Assembly (NCBI GenBank): GCA_937864265.1 | Contig: CALMIR010000067.1 | Span: forward strand, 1-64,000 | Direction: 5' to 3' | Origin: an uncultured Saprospirales bacterium | GTDB lineage: Bacteria; Bacteroidota; Bacteroidia; Chitinophagales; Saprospiraceae | DNA length: 64,000 bases | In this document: positions 7,260 through 16,674 of the stretch, piece by piece | Layout: each line of letters begins with the position of its first letter | How positions within the stretch are numbered: position 1 is the first letter of the stretch | Notes under the pieces: model-generated | What the model was told of the DNA's origin: nothing | Databases searched by the model: none | Seen by the model: only the letters and a program-made list of their open reading frames with translations | Program-made: the position numbers and the translations under genes

Positions 7260-8579
7260 TTAATCCTTAAACAGAACCTCCAGCTCTGTTTCCAAGCCAA
7301 TACCTTGCCATTTGGGGCCTTCTTGTAGCAGGCGAATGGCTTCTTCGTCGCAGCCAAACCCCAGGGATTGCACGACCGTAATCTGAGCAGGATGACCCAT
7401 CGCATCGATACGGAATCGCAAAATAACAGTGCCTTCCACTTGTTGGCTTTGTGCCGCAGGAGGGTAAACCAGGTTTTGGCGCACGTATTTGTTGAATTTG
7501 CGAAACCCGATAATAGGTTCGGGGGCCCTATCGGCTGCTTTTTTGGCAGCAACGTCATCGCTTTTCGTCACACTATTGATTTTGGATTCCGTTTTTCTGG
7601 AACGCAATCCAGTAACGGCTACTTCTTCCAGTACTACGCTGCTTTCTTTCAGCACGATGTCTTTTCCAAAAGCTTGATCCACAGGCAGTGTACGCGATTC
7701 AAAGCCAACATAATCAATTTGAAGCGACTGTTCGGGCCAGACATTGAGGTTGTACAAACCTTCCACATCTGTAACCGTTCCCTGGGTAGTACCCAATATT
7801 CGTACATTGGCACCGATGAGCGGATTCCCCAATTCATCCAGTACTTTACCACTCACAGATACCGGGCCTTTCGGTTTTGCATTGGCTTGACCCGGCTGGG
7901 ATTTTGATATAAAAGCATCTTCCACTTGGGGAGGACTTAGCTCAGCTTCCTGCTTTGCGGCCTCTTTGGATCTAGTGATGGTAAAAAGATCTGGGGCAGG
8001 GTCGGGCTTCAAGGAGTCATCAGAAAAGGCTTTTTCCTCGATGGCCTCATCATTCATGGCGAGTTGTTCCTGAGCGGGAGCCTCAGGTTGGGTTATTGCT
8101 GAGGGGGCTTCTTGCTCCCTTTTTCTGGATGCTGAGCGGTTCTTACTTTCTTTTTCCAAAGTGGCCAACGGTGGCTGTGCCGCTTCTTCCTCGAAGGTGT
8201 CCGCTGAGTTGGATTCATCGGCAAAAGGTGCCGCTTCGGTTTGTTGAATGGCAAGATTATTTTGATCTGATTCGGCCAGATTCCATAAAAAGATGGCGCT
8301 ACTTACGGCTACCGCCAACACGAGGACGGCGGCGATACGAGATACATAAAACACCAGGCTGCGCGGCTTGCGGGCTGCAGGCTGCAAAGCAGCCCTTAGC
8401 CGATCCAAGGCCACTTCGTGCTGCCCTTCCGGAAAAGCGCGATAGCCTTTCAGCGCATCAGCCAAGAACTCGTCATTGGCCGCAGCTTGATCGAGCTGCT
8501 CCTCTTCTCGGGCAGTCAGGTCGCCGCTGAGCCATCGTCTGAGGCTTTGTAGTGGATGATATGTTGGTTTGCCGTTCAA
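7260..8579 (-). CDS. Anti-sigma-like membrane protein with carboxypeptidase-regulatory and TonB C-terminal domains
   Basis: The sigma gene upstream ends with TGA at 8578-8576, and TTG at 8579 overlaps it as TTGA. This start gives 439 residues beginning MNGKPTYHPLQ, whereas the longer frame merely shadows the sigma gene. Residues 1-65 (RRWLSGDLTAREEEQLDQAA and on) resemble the cytoplasmic N-terminus of zinc-less Bacteroidota anti-sigma proteins. One membrane helix lies near 78-104 (VSRIAAVLVLAVAVSSAIFL), followed by a long acidic linker. A carboxypeptidase-regulatory-like domain (about 239-325, GKVLDELGNPLIGANVRILG) and a TonB C-terminal domain (about 360-439, ending ELEVLFKD) complete it. It probably holds the upstream sigma factor inactive and contacts an outer-membrane receptor. 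Confidence 0.75.
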   Translation of the reverse strand: MNGKPTYHPLQSLRRWLSGDLTAREEEQLDQAAANDEFLADALKGYRAFPEGQHEVALDRLRAALQPAARKPRSLVFYVSRIAAVLVLAVAVSSAIFLWNLAESDQNNLAIQQTEAAPFADESNSADTFEEEAAQPPLATLEKESKNRSASRKREQEAPSAITQPEAPAQEQLAMNDEAIEEKAFSDDSLKPDPAPDLFTITRSKEAAKQEAELSPPQVEDAFISKSQPGQANAKPKGPVSVSGKVLDELGNPLIGANVRILGTTQGTVTDVEGLYNLNVWPEQSLQIDYVGFESRTLPVDQAFGKDIVLKESSVVLEEVAVTGLRSRKTESKINSVTKSDDVAAKKAADRAPEPIIGFRKFNKYVRQNLVYPPAAQSQQVEGTVILRFRIDAMGHPAQITVVQSLGFGCDEEAIRLLQEGPKWQGIGLETELEVLFKD

Positions 8580-9151
8580 GAATGATCTTTTTCTAAGCAA
8601 ATTTTCAAATTTCTTCTGCCATTTTGAATGTATGAACGAATGCGCCCAACGTCTTCGTCCGAGGTGTCGGCAATTTCTTTGTAGGATTTGCCGTCCAAGT
8701 AAAACGATTGAATGCACTGCTTTTGTTTGTCGGGCAGTTGTTCCAGGCAGTGGTGCAAGGCGTTATAAGCATCCGTTTCTTGTTCGATTTCGCTATTAAG
8801 ATGCGGTACTTCCATGGAATGCATAAAAGCAGGCTCAAAAGATACGGTTAAATTTCTGCCGGCCTTGCGCAATTGCATCAAGCAGTGGTTTTTTGTCAGT
8901 ACGTGCAACCAGCTTTTGAAGTTGGAGATCTCGTGTTTTTTAACTTTTTCAACCAGTTGTTCAAAAACAGCCATAGCGGCATCTTCGGCTTCAGCTTCGT
9001 TTTCCAAGTATTTCAGGCATACCCCATACACCAGTTCTAAGTAGCGGTTGAATAACAAGGCTAGCCACTGCATGTCTTCAGTGGCGCGGTAGCGGGTCAG
9101 CAATGCCTCATCGCTTTCTGTCTCCGGTGTTTTTTTTAAAAAGCGAAGCAT
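8576..9151 (-). CDS. ECF-type RNA polymerase sigma factor
   Basis: 191 residues, the normal ECF length. Region 2 is visible as FNRYLELVYGVCLKYLENEAEAEDAAMAVF (within about 33-64). Region 4 is CLEQLPDKQKQCIQSFYLDG.SYKEIAD, with a helix-turn-helix ending GRIRSYIQNGRRNL. It belongs to the Bacteroidota ECF group that lacks a C-terminal extension. Its stop codon overlaps the start of the downstream anti-sigma-like gene, so the two are translationally coupled. It should direct transcription of an envelope or uptake regulon; the target is not visible here. Confidence 0.88.
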   Translation of the reverse strand: MLRFLKKTPETESDEALLTRYRATEDMQWLALLFNRYLELVYGVCLKYLENEAEAEDAAMAVFEQLVEKVKKHEISNFKSWLHVLTKNHCLMQLRKAGRNLTVSFEPAFMHSMEVPHLNSEIEQETDAYNALHHCLEQLPDKQKQCIQSFYLDGKSYKEIADTSDEDVGRIRSYIQNGRRNLKICLEKDHS

Positions 9152-9267
9152 AGTAGGGGGTAAAGATAGGGAAAATAGCAGGGCAAAGAATAGGGCTTCT
9201 TAGACAAATCTTTTCTTACTCGAATTCAGCATTCAAAAAAGATACATACCTAGACCTACATTTTTTA

Positions 9268-9275
9268 TATTTTTG
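9268..9275 (+). promoter_or_regulatory. Candidate Bacteroidota -7 box
   Basis: TATTTTTG fits the TAnnTTTG -7 consensus and lies 42 bp before the preferred GH13 start. No convincing -33 TTTG is present at the usual distance, so the call is weak. Confidence 0.35.
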
Positions 9276-9317
9276 ATGTGCTCAAAATTTCTTTCGATTT
9301 ATCATACACCTGCAACC

Positions 9318-11063
9318 ATGAAACTTTTTCCAGCATCCATGATGATCCTCTTAGCCATGATGAGTTGTAACCAGCATTCCGAATCAGACCAAGTGGCTTC
9401 CGTCCCCGACCCTGCCTGGTGGAAGGAAGCCGTGATTTACCAGATTTATCCGCGCAGTTTCAAGGATACCAATGGCGATGGGGTGGGTGATTTGAAAGGG
9501 ATTATTGAAAAACTGGATTATATCCAGAGCCTAGGAGTGGATATGGTTTGGCTGAACCCCATATATAGCTCCCCCAACGATGACAACGGATACGACATTA
9601 GCAACTATCGAGATATTATGGCCGAATTTGGCAATATGGCTGATTTTGATGAGTTGATTAAAGGTTTACACGACCGGGGAATCAAATTTGTGATGGACGT
9701 GGTGGTCAACCACAGCAGCGATGAACACGAGTGGTTCAAGCAATCCAGAAGTTCCCGCGACAACCCCTACCGCGACTATTATCACTGGTGGCCTGCCGAA
9801 AAAGGGCAACCGCCTTATCGCTGGAGCTATTTCGACGAAAAGGGAGAGGCCTGGAGATACGATTCGCTCACGAATGCCTATTACCTGCACTATTTCTCCC
9901 AAAAGCAACCCGATCTCAACTGGGAAAACCCCAAAGTCCGCCAAGAGGTGTACGACATTATGAAATTTTGGGCAGAAAAAGGCGTGGATGGCTTCCGCTT
10001 GGATGCTTTTCAATTTGCTTCTAAGGATACTACCTTCCCTGCTTTGCCCGAAGGCTATGAAAAGGATGTCAAAAATGTCATCAAATACTACGGCATGGGG
10101 CCGCATTTGCACGACTATCTCCGCGAGATGTACGATCAGGTATTGAGTAAATACGATGTTTTTGCTGTTTCCGAAGGAGCGGGCAGCAGTTTTGAAGACG
10201 CGCACGCCTTGGTGGATGCCGACCGCAAAGAATTGCAAATGGCGTATCATTTTGAAGGCATGGATGTGGGGTCTAGCCTGAATCGCTACACCTTGTCCGA
10301 GTTTAAACAGGTTTATACCCGTTGGGATCAGTCCTTTGCCGAGAAGGGATGGCTTTCGATCTATCTGGCCAATCACGACCAACCCCGGATGGTCAGCAAG
10401 TATGGCAATGACAACCCGGAATTTCGGGATGCCTCCAGCAAAATGCTGCAAACTTTCATTTTGAGTATGCGTGGCACCCCATACTGCTACTATGGCGACG
10501 AGTTGGGGATGACCAATATCCACTTCGATAGTATCGAACAATACCGCGATATAGCGGCCATCAATGGCTATAAGAAAGCACTGGCAGCGGGAGAGGATAT
10601 GGATCTATTTATGAAAACGCTAAACTTCATGTCGCGGGATAATGGCCGGACCCCCATGCAGTGGGATGCTACTGAACATGCTGGTTTTACTACTGGTACA
10701 CCGTGGTTGCCCGTGAATGAAAACCACAGTTTTATCAATGTGGAAACAGAACAGAAAGACCCGAACAGTTGCTTGAACTACTTCCGTAAGATGGTGCAAC
10801 TGAGGAAAAACAACCCTGTGCTGGTTTATGGAGACTATGAGTTGTTGCTTCCCGACCACGAGTCGCTGTATGCCTATACTCGAACTTTAGGTGAAGATAA
10901 AATGCTGATTCTACTCAATTTTTCTACCCAAACGACAGCGCTTGATTTGCCAGAAAACCTGACCTTGAATGATCTATTGATCAATAATTATCCATCGGTT
11001 GATCGAGCAAACAATCGCCTGAACCTACAACCTTATCAAGCTATTATTTTTTCATTAAACTGA
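9318..11063 (+). CDS. GH13 family alpha-glucosidase-type lipoprotein
   Basis: Start set at ATG 9318, which gives a lipoprotein signal peptide (MKLFPASMMILLAMMSC). The upstream ATG at 9273 only adds 15 residues ahead of it. The catalytic barrel begins WWKEAVIYQIYPRSFKDTNG, the opening of oligo-1,6-glucosidase and alpha-glucosidase subfamilies. All four GH13 regions are present: DVVVNHSS (about 127), GFRLDAF with nucleophile Asp (about 225), the acid/base Glu in VSEG (about 285), and ANHDQPR (about 350). The C-terminal beta domain is complete. It should hydrolyse short alpha-glucosides at the outer membrane or in the periplasm. No SusC/D pair is adjacent. Linkage preference cannot be read from the sequence. 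Confidence 0.88.
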   Translation: MKLFPASMMILLAMMSCNQHSESDQVASVPDPAWWKEAVIYQIYPRSFKDTNGDGVGDLKGIIEKLDYIQSLGVDMVWLNPIYSSPNDDNGYDISNYRDIMAEFGNMADFDELIKGLHDRGIKFVMDVVVNHSSDEHEWFKQSRSSRDNPYRDYYHWWPAEKGQPPYRWSYFDEKGEAWRYDSLTNAYYLHYFSQKQPDLNWENPKVRQEVYDIMKFWAEKGVDGFRLDAFQFASKDTTFPALPEGYEKDVKNVIKYYGMGPHLHDYLREMYDQVLSKYDVFAVSEGAGSSFEDAHALVDADRKELQMAYHFEGMDVGSSLNRYTLSEFKQVYTRWDQSFAEKGWLSIYLANHDQPRMVSKYGNDNPEFRDASSKMLQTFILSMRGTPYCYYGDELGMTNIHFDSIEQYRDIAAINGYKKALAAGEDMDLFMKTLNFMSRDNGRTPMQWDATEHAGFTTGTPWLPVNENHSFINVETEQKDPNSCLNYFRKMVQLRKNNPVLVYGDYELLLPDHESLYAYTRTLGEDKMLILLNFSTQTTALDLPENLTLNDLLINNYPSVDRANNRLNLQPYQAIIFSLN

Positions 11064-11222
11064 TAGTGAGTGACTTATGAAATTAAATCAAGGGGGAGGT
11101 TGACTTTCACGAAACAATGTCTTATATTAGGTTGGTTTTATATCCAAGCCTCCAGATACCGCTTTGGCCAAATATTTGGGGTTCTTTGACCATTCTTTTT
11201 TTCATCATAAATACCAATCAAA

Positions 11223-12011
11223 GTGAAAAGACACAACATTCAATTTCCACCCTTAGCCGCCAATCATTTGGCACAAGATGAAGCATATTTTTATCTTACC
11301 CGAGACCGTAAAAAAGAAAAAATTCTGTTTCATGAATACGATAAAATATACAGCATTCCCGGCTTATATGAACAACTCTTTTACGATCGCCTGAAATGCA
11401 ATTCGCCCCGACAAGTTACTGAAGCGCTGGAACATGCCATTAAGGAAAATAACAACTATTTTTCAGAAATGAAAGTATTGGACTTTGGCGCCGGCAATGG
11501 CATGATGGGAGAAGAGCTGAAAAAAATTGGCATAGCCAGATTGGTTGGCGTGGATATTATTGAGGAAGCTAGAACAGCTACCAACCGCGACCGCCCGGGT
11601 ATTTACGATGAATATTATGTGAAAGATTTTACCCAATTAACAGACGAAGACCGAAATGAAATAAAAACGTGGAATCTGAATGCACTGACCACCGTTGCAG
11701 CGTTGGGGTTTGGCGATATCCCGCCCAAAGCATTCATCGAAGCATTTAATTTGATCCAGAAACAAGGTTGGGTCGCCTTCAACATCAAGGAAACCTTCTT
11801 GTACGAGACCGACGAAAGCGGTTTTTCTCGCTTGATCAGAGAATTGATTTTTTCCAAATACATGAACATCAATCATCTGGAGCGATACCGCCACCGATTG
11901 TCCATTGAAGGCGTACCCTTATACTATTTTTCAGTAGTATGCTGGAAAAAAGCCCATATTCCACCCGAATTGATGGAGGAATATGAGTTGGAAGAGGAAT
12001 ATGCCGCTTAA
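11223..12011 (+). CDS. Class I SAM-dependent methyltransferase
   Basis: 262 residues from GTG 11223. Motif I is VLDFGAGNGMMGEELKK (about residues 82-98) and the acidic end of strand 2 is GVDII. A central region ALTTVAALGFGDIPPKAFIEA and a strand with WVAFNIKE complete a Rossmann-type fold. The substrate cannot be deduced. The protein has no signal peptide and is presumably cytoplasmic. It is convergent with the DEAD-box helicase, the two stop regions overlapping by 4 bp. Confidence 0.75.
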   Translation: MKRHNIQFPPLAANHLAQDEAYFYLTRDRKKEKILFHEYDKIYSIPGLYEQLFYDRLKCNSPRQVTEALEHAIKENNNYFSEMKVLDFGAGNGMMGEELKKIGIARLVGVDIIEEARTATNRDRPGIYDEYYVKDFTQLTDEDRNEIKTWNLNALTTVAALGFGDIPPKAFIEAFNLIQKQGWVAFNIKETFLYETDESGFSRLIRELIFSKYMNINHLERYRHRLSIEGVPLYYFSVVCWKKAHIPPELMEEYELEEEYAA

Positions 12012-13768
12012 AACACTTTGCCCTTTTTTTTGCCTTTATTACGGCCTTCAAAAGAGAAGGGCTTTTTTTCCGCTTTCTTTTTTGGCTTTTTGAAGCCGCT
12101 AAACCCTTCCTTCGCGTTGGAAGCATCGGCGGGTTTATCCTTGGCAAAATCGGTTTCTATTGCCACCGAGCCAAATTTGGCGCCTTTCAAAGCCTGCATC
12201 AACGACACGGCCATACTGTTTTCTATGCCAAAAATGGAAAAGTTTTTCATGATTTCAATCTTTCCGATTTTGGCATCTTTGGAGTCCATGGCCTCGTTGA
12301 TTAGGCCGATCAGACGAGCGGGATTGATGTCGTTTTTAGATCCCAGGTTGATGTACAAGCGGGTGAAACTGACCTTGCCCCGATCTTCACGCCTTCTTTC
12401 GGCAGGCTTATCTGCTGACCTGGCAGCACCTTTTTGCAGCTCAACAACGTTGATGTCTTTTGAGTTTTTGTAGTAATCGAGAAAGCGGTTGAACTCAGCA
12501 GAAACGAAGTGCTTGATCAGGTCTTCGCGGCTCAGCCATTCCAGTTTTTTATAAATAGTGGGCAAAAACGGGCCAATCTGTTGTTCATCTACCTGCACCT
12601 TCTCAATCTTGTCGATCAGGATAAAGAGTTGTTTGGTGCAAATATCTTTACCACTAGGAGCCATTTCACGAGTGAAGCTGATGCCCGCCTTTTTTTCAAT
12701 CTCTTTGATCTTGCCTTTTTCCCGACTGTGGATAATGGCGATAGATTCGCCGCTCTTACCAGCCCGGCCTGTTCGGCCACTGCGGTGGATATACACTTCG
12801 GAATCGTCAGGCAGGTTGTAGTTGATCACATGGGTCAGGTCGTTGACGTCCAAGCCGCGTGCTGCCACATCGGTGGCTACCAACAATTGAAGGTGTTGGA
12901 TACGGAAGCGATTCATCACTTCATCGCGTTGGGTTTGGGACAAATCTCCATGCAGGGCATCGGCGTTGTAGCCGTCTTGCATGAGTTTGTTGGCAATTTC
13001 CTTGGTTTCCCGCCGGGTACGGCAAAAAACGATACCGTATATATTAGGATTGATGTCGGCAATGCGTTTGAGCAGTTCATAGCGATCTTCAGCCCGCACC
13101 AGGTAATACAAGTGCTTGACATTTTCAGCGCCTGAATTGACCGGAGCCACAGAGATTTCTATGGGGGTGGTCATGTAGTTTTTGGTGATGGCCGCTACTT
13201 CTCTGGACATCGTGGCCGAGAAAAGCACGGTTTGGCGCTCTTCAGGTACTTCGGCCAGTATGGCTTCCAAATCTTCCTTGAAACCCATGGAAAGCATTTC
13301 ATCGGCTTCATCCAGCACTACACAAGACACATTGTTTAGTTGGAGCTTTTTGCGGTTGATCAAATCGCGCGCTCGGCCAGGCGTAGCGACAACGATCTGT
13401 GCTTTTTGGCTCAGCGCTTTGATTTGGGTGCTGATATTGGCGCCGCCATATACCGGAACAACTTGGATGCCAGGACAGTATTTGGCAAAATTGATCAAGT
13501 CGTTGGTGATTTGCAAACAAAGCTCCCGCGTAGGGCTCAGTACCAGCGTTTGGGTACTTTTATCACTAGCATCTGTGCGGTGTATGGCAGGCAAGCCAAA
13601 GGCGGCTGTTTTACCTGTACCGGTTTGAGCGGAAGCGATCAGATCCTGATTGGAGGCTAAAAGGTGTGGAATGGCTTTGGCTTGAATTGGGGTGGGCGTT
13701 TCAAAGCCCAAATCTTTGATTGCCTGAAGGATGGTTTCCTTCAATCCAATCTCTTGGAATGAATTCAT
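12008..13768 (-). CDS. DEAD-box ATP-dependent RNA helicase (DeaD/CsdA-like)
   Basis: 586 residues with the full helicase core: Q motif (F..IGLKE.ILQAI...GFETPTPIQ), Walker A ASAQTGTGKT (about 41-50), DEAD (about 152-155), SAT (about 183) and HRSGRTGRAGK (about 328). A C-terminal DbpA-type RNA-binding domain (about 485-555, RLYINLGSKNDINPARLIG) is followed by a Lys-rich tail. This layout is that of DeaD/CsdA helicases, which unwind rRNA and mRNA structure in ribosome assembly and cold adaptation. Bacteroidota carry several paralogues, so no gene symbol is given. Confidence 0.92.
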   Translation of the reverse strand: MNSFQEIGLKETILQAIKDLGFETPTPIQAKAIPHLLASNQDLIASAQTGTGKTAAFGLPAIHRTDASDKSTQTLVLSPTRELCLQITNDLINFAKYCPGIQVVPVYGGANISTQIKALSQKAQIVVATPGRARDLINRKKLQLNNVSCVVLDEADEMLSMGFKEDLEAILAEVPEERQTVLFSATMSREVAAITKNYMTTPIEISVAPVNSGAENVKHLYYLVRAEDRYELLKRIADINPNIYGIVFCRTRRETKEIANKLMQDGYNADALHGDLSQTQRDEVMNRFRIQHLQLLVATDVAARGLDVNDLTHVINYNLPDDSEVYIHRSGRTGRAGKSGESIAIIHSREKGKIKEIEKKAGISFTREMAPSGKDICTKQLFILIDKIEKVQVDEQQIGPFLPTIYKKLEWLSREDLIKHFVSAEFNRFLDYYKNSKDINVVELQKGAARSADKPAERRREDRGKVSFTRLYINLGSKNDINPARLIGLINEAMDSKDAKIGKIEIMKNFSIFGIENSMAVSLMQALKGAKFGSVAIETDFAKDKPADASNAKEGFSGFKKPKKKAEKKPFSFEGRNKGKKKGKVF

Positions 13769-13912
13769 ATTATGGTACTAAATCAAATGAAGCCGCAAAG
13801 GTACGCTTTTTTTTGGTAATAGCAGGATTATTTTTAAGAGGGGCTCGCTTGTATGACTCGCCCGCAGATTTGAATCTTAAAAAAATGCTATATTGTGGTA
13901 AAAATAGGAGAG

Positions 13913-14488
13913 ATGGAAGCAAAAAAAACAGGTAAACTTCTTATCAGGGACTATTTGGCCATAGAACAAGAAAACCAACAAAGGTATGAATACCATGATG
14001 GAGCATTTTTTATGATGGCCGGGGGTTCTATCCAGCATGGATTCCTTTGCGGAAACGTTTATGGAGAATTAAGAACAAGTTTGAAGGCTACCGAGCATTG
14101 TAAGGCAATTCCTTCAGACGTGAAATTATACATAAAATCGGAAAACACTTTCGTTTATCCAGATTGCATGGTCATTTGTGGTGAAATTCTGGTTTCAGAA
14201 GAAGAAAAAAACGCCATTACCAATCCCACCTTGATCATAGAAGTATTATCAAAAACAACCTCAAGTTACGATCGGGGGGATAAGTTTCACCTCTATCGGC
14301 AAATTCCATCGCTTCGAGAATATGTATTGATTGAACAAGATAAAATTTTGGTTGAAGTGTATGAAAAAAAAGAAGACTTATGGAAAATATCGCGCTACAC
14401 AGATTTGAAAAGTAGGATCGTTTTTCATTCGATAAAAACAGAATTGCCGATGCAGGAAATTTATAGGGATGTAAATTTCAACAAATGA
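13913..14488 (+). CDS. Uma2-family (DUF820) PD-(D/E)xK nuclease-like protein
   Basis: 191 residues from ATG 13913; a GTG at 13895 would add six. The fold is recognisable from YEYHDGAFFMMAGGSIQHG, then V.PDCMVICGE and a strand TLIIEVLSKTT.SYDRGDKFHLYRQIPSLREYVLI. The Asp of PD and the Glu of IIEVLS are the expected metal ligands of the PD-(D/E)xK fold. Uma2 proteins are common in cyanobacteria and Bacteroidota, often as many divergent copies, with unknown cellular role. It stands alone here, and a 45-bp dispersed repeat follows its stop. Confidence 0.85.
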   Translation: MEAKKTGKLLIRDYLAIEQENQQRYEYHDGAFFMMAGGSIQHGFLCGNVYGELRTSLKATEHCKAIPSDVKLYIKSENTFVYPDCMVICGEILVSEEEKNAITNPTLIIEVLSKTTSSYDRGDKFHLYRQIPSLREYVLIEQDKILVEVYEKKEDLWKISRYTDLKSRIVFHSIKTELPMQEIYRDVNFNK

Positions 14489-14504
14489 GTTTTGGGCTAA
14501 AGCC

Positions 14505-14549
14505 TATCTTGCCCGTCTTCGCCCACGTTTTGCGCGGGATCAGCCGGGT
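14505..14549 (+). repeat. Dispersed 45-bp hairpin repeat, copy 2
   Basis: Opposite orientation to the copy at 7167-7211, 40 of 45 bases alike. It lies between the convergent Uma2 and SPOR genes. The palindromic core is imperfect in this copy (CCCACG with CGCGGG). It could serve as a terminator for either neighbour. Confidence 0.7.
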
Positions 14550-14624
14550 AAAAAACCATCCGTCTGAGCCGGGCAGGGAAACCACCCGCCCCTCTTACCT
14601 CGGTTCGGGCAGGGAAACTTAAAA

Positions 14625-16379
14625 CTACACAAACCGCTCCAAATGATACGCCACCAGCGTATGGAGGGTTGCCAAAGCCAGTCCCCGGGCCTCTTCAGCC
14701 TTTAGTCCCTTAGTCATGTAATAATCTTCCAAACGGACTTGTGATTGGTAGTAAAGGAGTTTGAAAGCCGTGACCAGTCTTTTATTGAGCGGGTCGCGAT
14801 CGGCCCAGCCGTCCAATCCAGTGATGAGGTTGGTATTCCATTGCTCTACGGCTTTGCTCTCTTTTGGGCCGAGCGCAGCGGGTGCCAGGTAAAGTCTGGC
14901 CCTTTCGGAAGCCGCTTCTGCGATGCGCTGGTTGTCCAGTTTTTTATCGGTATTCAAATCAGCAGAGATCGCCAGTAGGGTTTTGATTTCCGACCAGCTT
15001 TCGAATTGACCGCAAGTCTGAAGCAACAAGCCTTCGCCAGCGGCATCAGAGCAAGCCTGATAAGCCAGCGCGGATTCCTGGGTATGTTTCTGATACATCC
15101 AGCAGGGCACGGCATTATTGCTCGGTGTAGCGCAGTGGATGTAGTGGATGTGCAAAATGAGTTGTTCCATCCTTTCGTAGGCATAGGTGGCGTTGGGATC
15201 AAAAGACAGATTTTTGATCGATTTACCGTTAAAAGCGCCGCGGATGGCTGCATTCATCAGGGTATTTACTTCGCGATCAGCACCTTTTTGCATGAAAACC
15301 AAATAAGCATGGTAGGCTTGCGCCAAAGGCTCGTTGGAGGTTTCGATGTAGCGCTGTGCTTGCAAATCATCGGGAAGATTGTCAATGGCTGTTTGCAGGG
15401 CAGAATTGAGTTGCACCGTACCATCCATGTTCATATTTTCCGACAAAACCTGGTATTTCTGAATCGTGCGGTTTTCGCCGAAAGATTTTTCGTAAGCTTT
15501 TAAAGTACCAGCTCCGTAATAGCCATCTAATGTGCTGGTATAGGAACCTTCTGCTTTCAATAGCTTTTGCAAATCCAGAGCAGAGGTGCGCTTGATTTTG
15601 CCATTAATGGCGGGCATGGATGCCTTTAAAGGGGTGGCTTGATAGCTTTCTGTTTTAGAAGTGCCTACTTTTTCGTAATAATCGTAGCTGGAAGGGATGC
15701 TTTCCCCCGTTTTTTTAGTAGTCGTCTGGTTCGGATCGCGAGGCGTCAACACCTCGTAGTTGGAAGGAATATTCGAAGGCGATTGCTTCGCGGTTTGGTC
15801 GAATTCAATGGGGATCAGAGGTTTTTTTACGCCTGTTTCAAATTCTGTCAGGCGGTGCAGTTGTACTGAATTCACGCTTTTGACAAAAGCATCTTTAAAG
15901 CCCAATTTCTGCACCCTGGCCAAGTCTGCTTTGGCGGCTTCCGTACTGGCATAAACACCAGTGACCACTTTGATCATATCCTTCTCCAGCAAACCATATA
16001 TATCGCCGGCAGCCATGAATTTTTCCCACTCGATGGGCTTACTGGTCTGGCGGGTAGCCATTTGAATGACCGCCACGGGGTTGCCATCTGAGAGTAGGCG
16101 TTCCTGAACAAAAGCATTGGCGTAGCCCGCTTCTTTTACTTTAGTCGCGGCTTTTTGGGCTTCTGCTTTATCGCTGTATCCACCAAAATACACTTCCAGC
16201 AAATTGCCGCCTACGTTCTGCGCATGTACCAGCCCTAGTTCACGTAGCGGTTTGAAGTCTTCCGCTTTGGCGTCTATAAAAGTGCCGACTTGCACCATAT
16301 AATAGGAGCCGACTTGTGCTTGTGTTTTGATAGAATAAAAAAATAACAGGCTAACAATAGCAAAGAATGTCTTTTTCAT
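14625..16379 (-). CDS. Secreted protein with two SPOR-like domains
   Basis: 584 residues starting with a signal peptide (MKKTFFAIVSLLFFYSIKTQ, then AQ). Two N-terminal repeats match SPOR: YYMVQVGTFIDA...FKPLRELG...VYFGGYSDKAEAQKAATKVKEAGYANAFV (within about 26-93), and a second (about 135-170) with VVTGVYASTEAAKADLARVQ. SPOR domains bind denuded peptidoglycan at division sites. A middle segment (SALDLQKLLKAEGSYTSTLD) resembles a peptidoglycan-binding helix bundle, and the C-terminal 250 residues are unassigned and helical. A periplasmic, cell-wall-associated role is inferred. Confidence 0.7.
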   Translation of the reverse strand: MKKTFFAIVSLLFFYSIKTQAQVGSYYMVQVGTFIDAKAEDFKPLRELGLVHAQNVGGNLLEVYFGGYSDKAEAQKAATKVKEAGYANAFVQERLLSDGNPVAVIQMATRQTSKPIEWEKFMAAGDIYGLLEKDMIKVVTGVYASTEAAKADLARVQKLGFKDAFVKSVNSVQLHRLTEFETGVKKPLIPIEFDQTAKQSPSNIPSNYEVLTPRDPNQTTTKKTGESIPSSYDYYEKVGTSKTESYQATPLKASMPAINGKIKRTSALDLQKLLKAEGSYTSTLDGYYGAGTLKAYEKSFGENRTIQKYQVLSENMNMDGTVQLNSALQTAIDNLPDDLQAQRYIETSNEPLAQAYHAYLVFMQKGADREVNTLMNAAIRGAFNGKSIKNLSFDPNATYAYERMEQLILHIHYIHCATPSNNAVPCWMYQKHTQESALAYQACSDAAGEGLLLQTCGQFESWSEIKTLLAISADLNTDKKLDNQRIAEAASERARLYLAPAALGPKESKAVEQWNTNLITGLDGWADRDPLNKRLVTAFKLLYYQSQVRLEDYYMTKGLKAEEARGLALATLHTLVAYHLERFV

Positions 16380-16674
16380 GGTCTCATTTTTTCCAGGATG
16401 AATAAATCATTCAATCACCGCACCATCCTGGCCGGTTCTTGGCTTTTCTCTTAAATTGATTTCGCGCTGATGTTGCAAAGTTAAATATGCCAGGCAACTT
16501 AACGATTATTTTTAATACTAAATTATATGAAAGGCAGGTCAATAGCGGCCTTTTTAATAAAAATGAAACGAAAAAACCGGGATTTGGTTACATACCCCTT
16601 CTTTTTAAGCATAGGTGAACTGGATGGCAAAGTTTTTGTTAATCCTAAAGAACAAAACAATCGAGTAATAACGC

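Noticed and set aside
9666..10541. A 291-codon antisense frame in the GH13 gene
   Set aside because: It is a shadow of the strongly conserved glucosidase frame and matches no known family.
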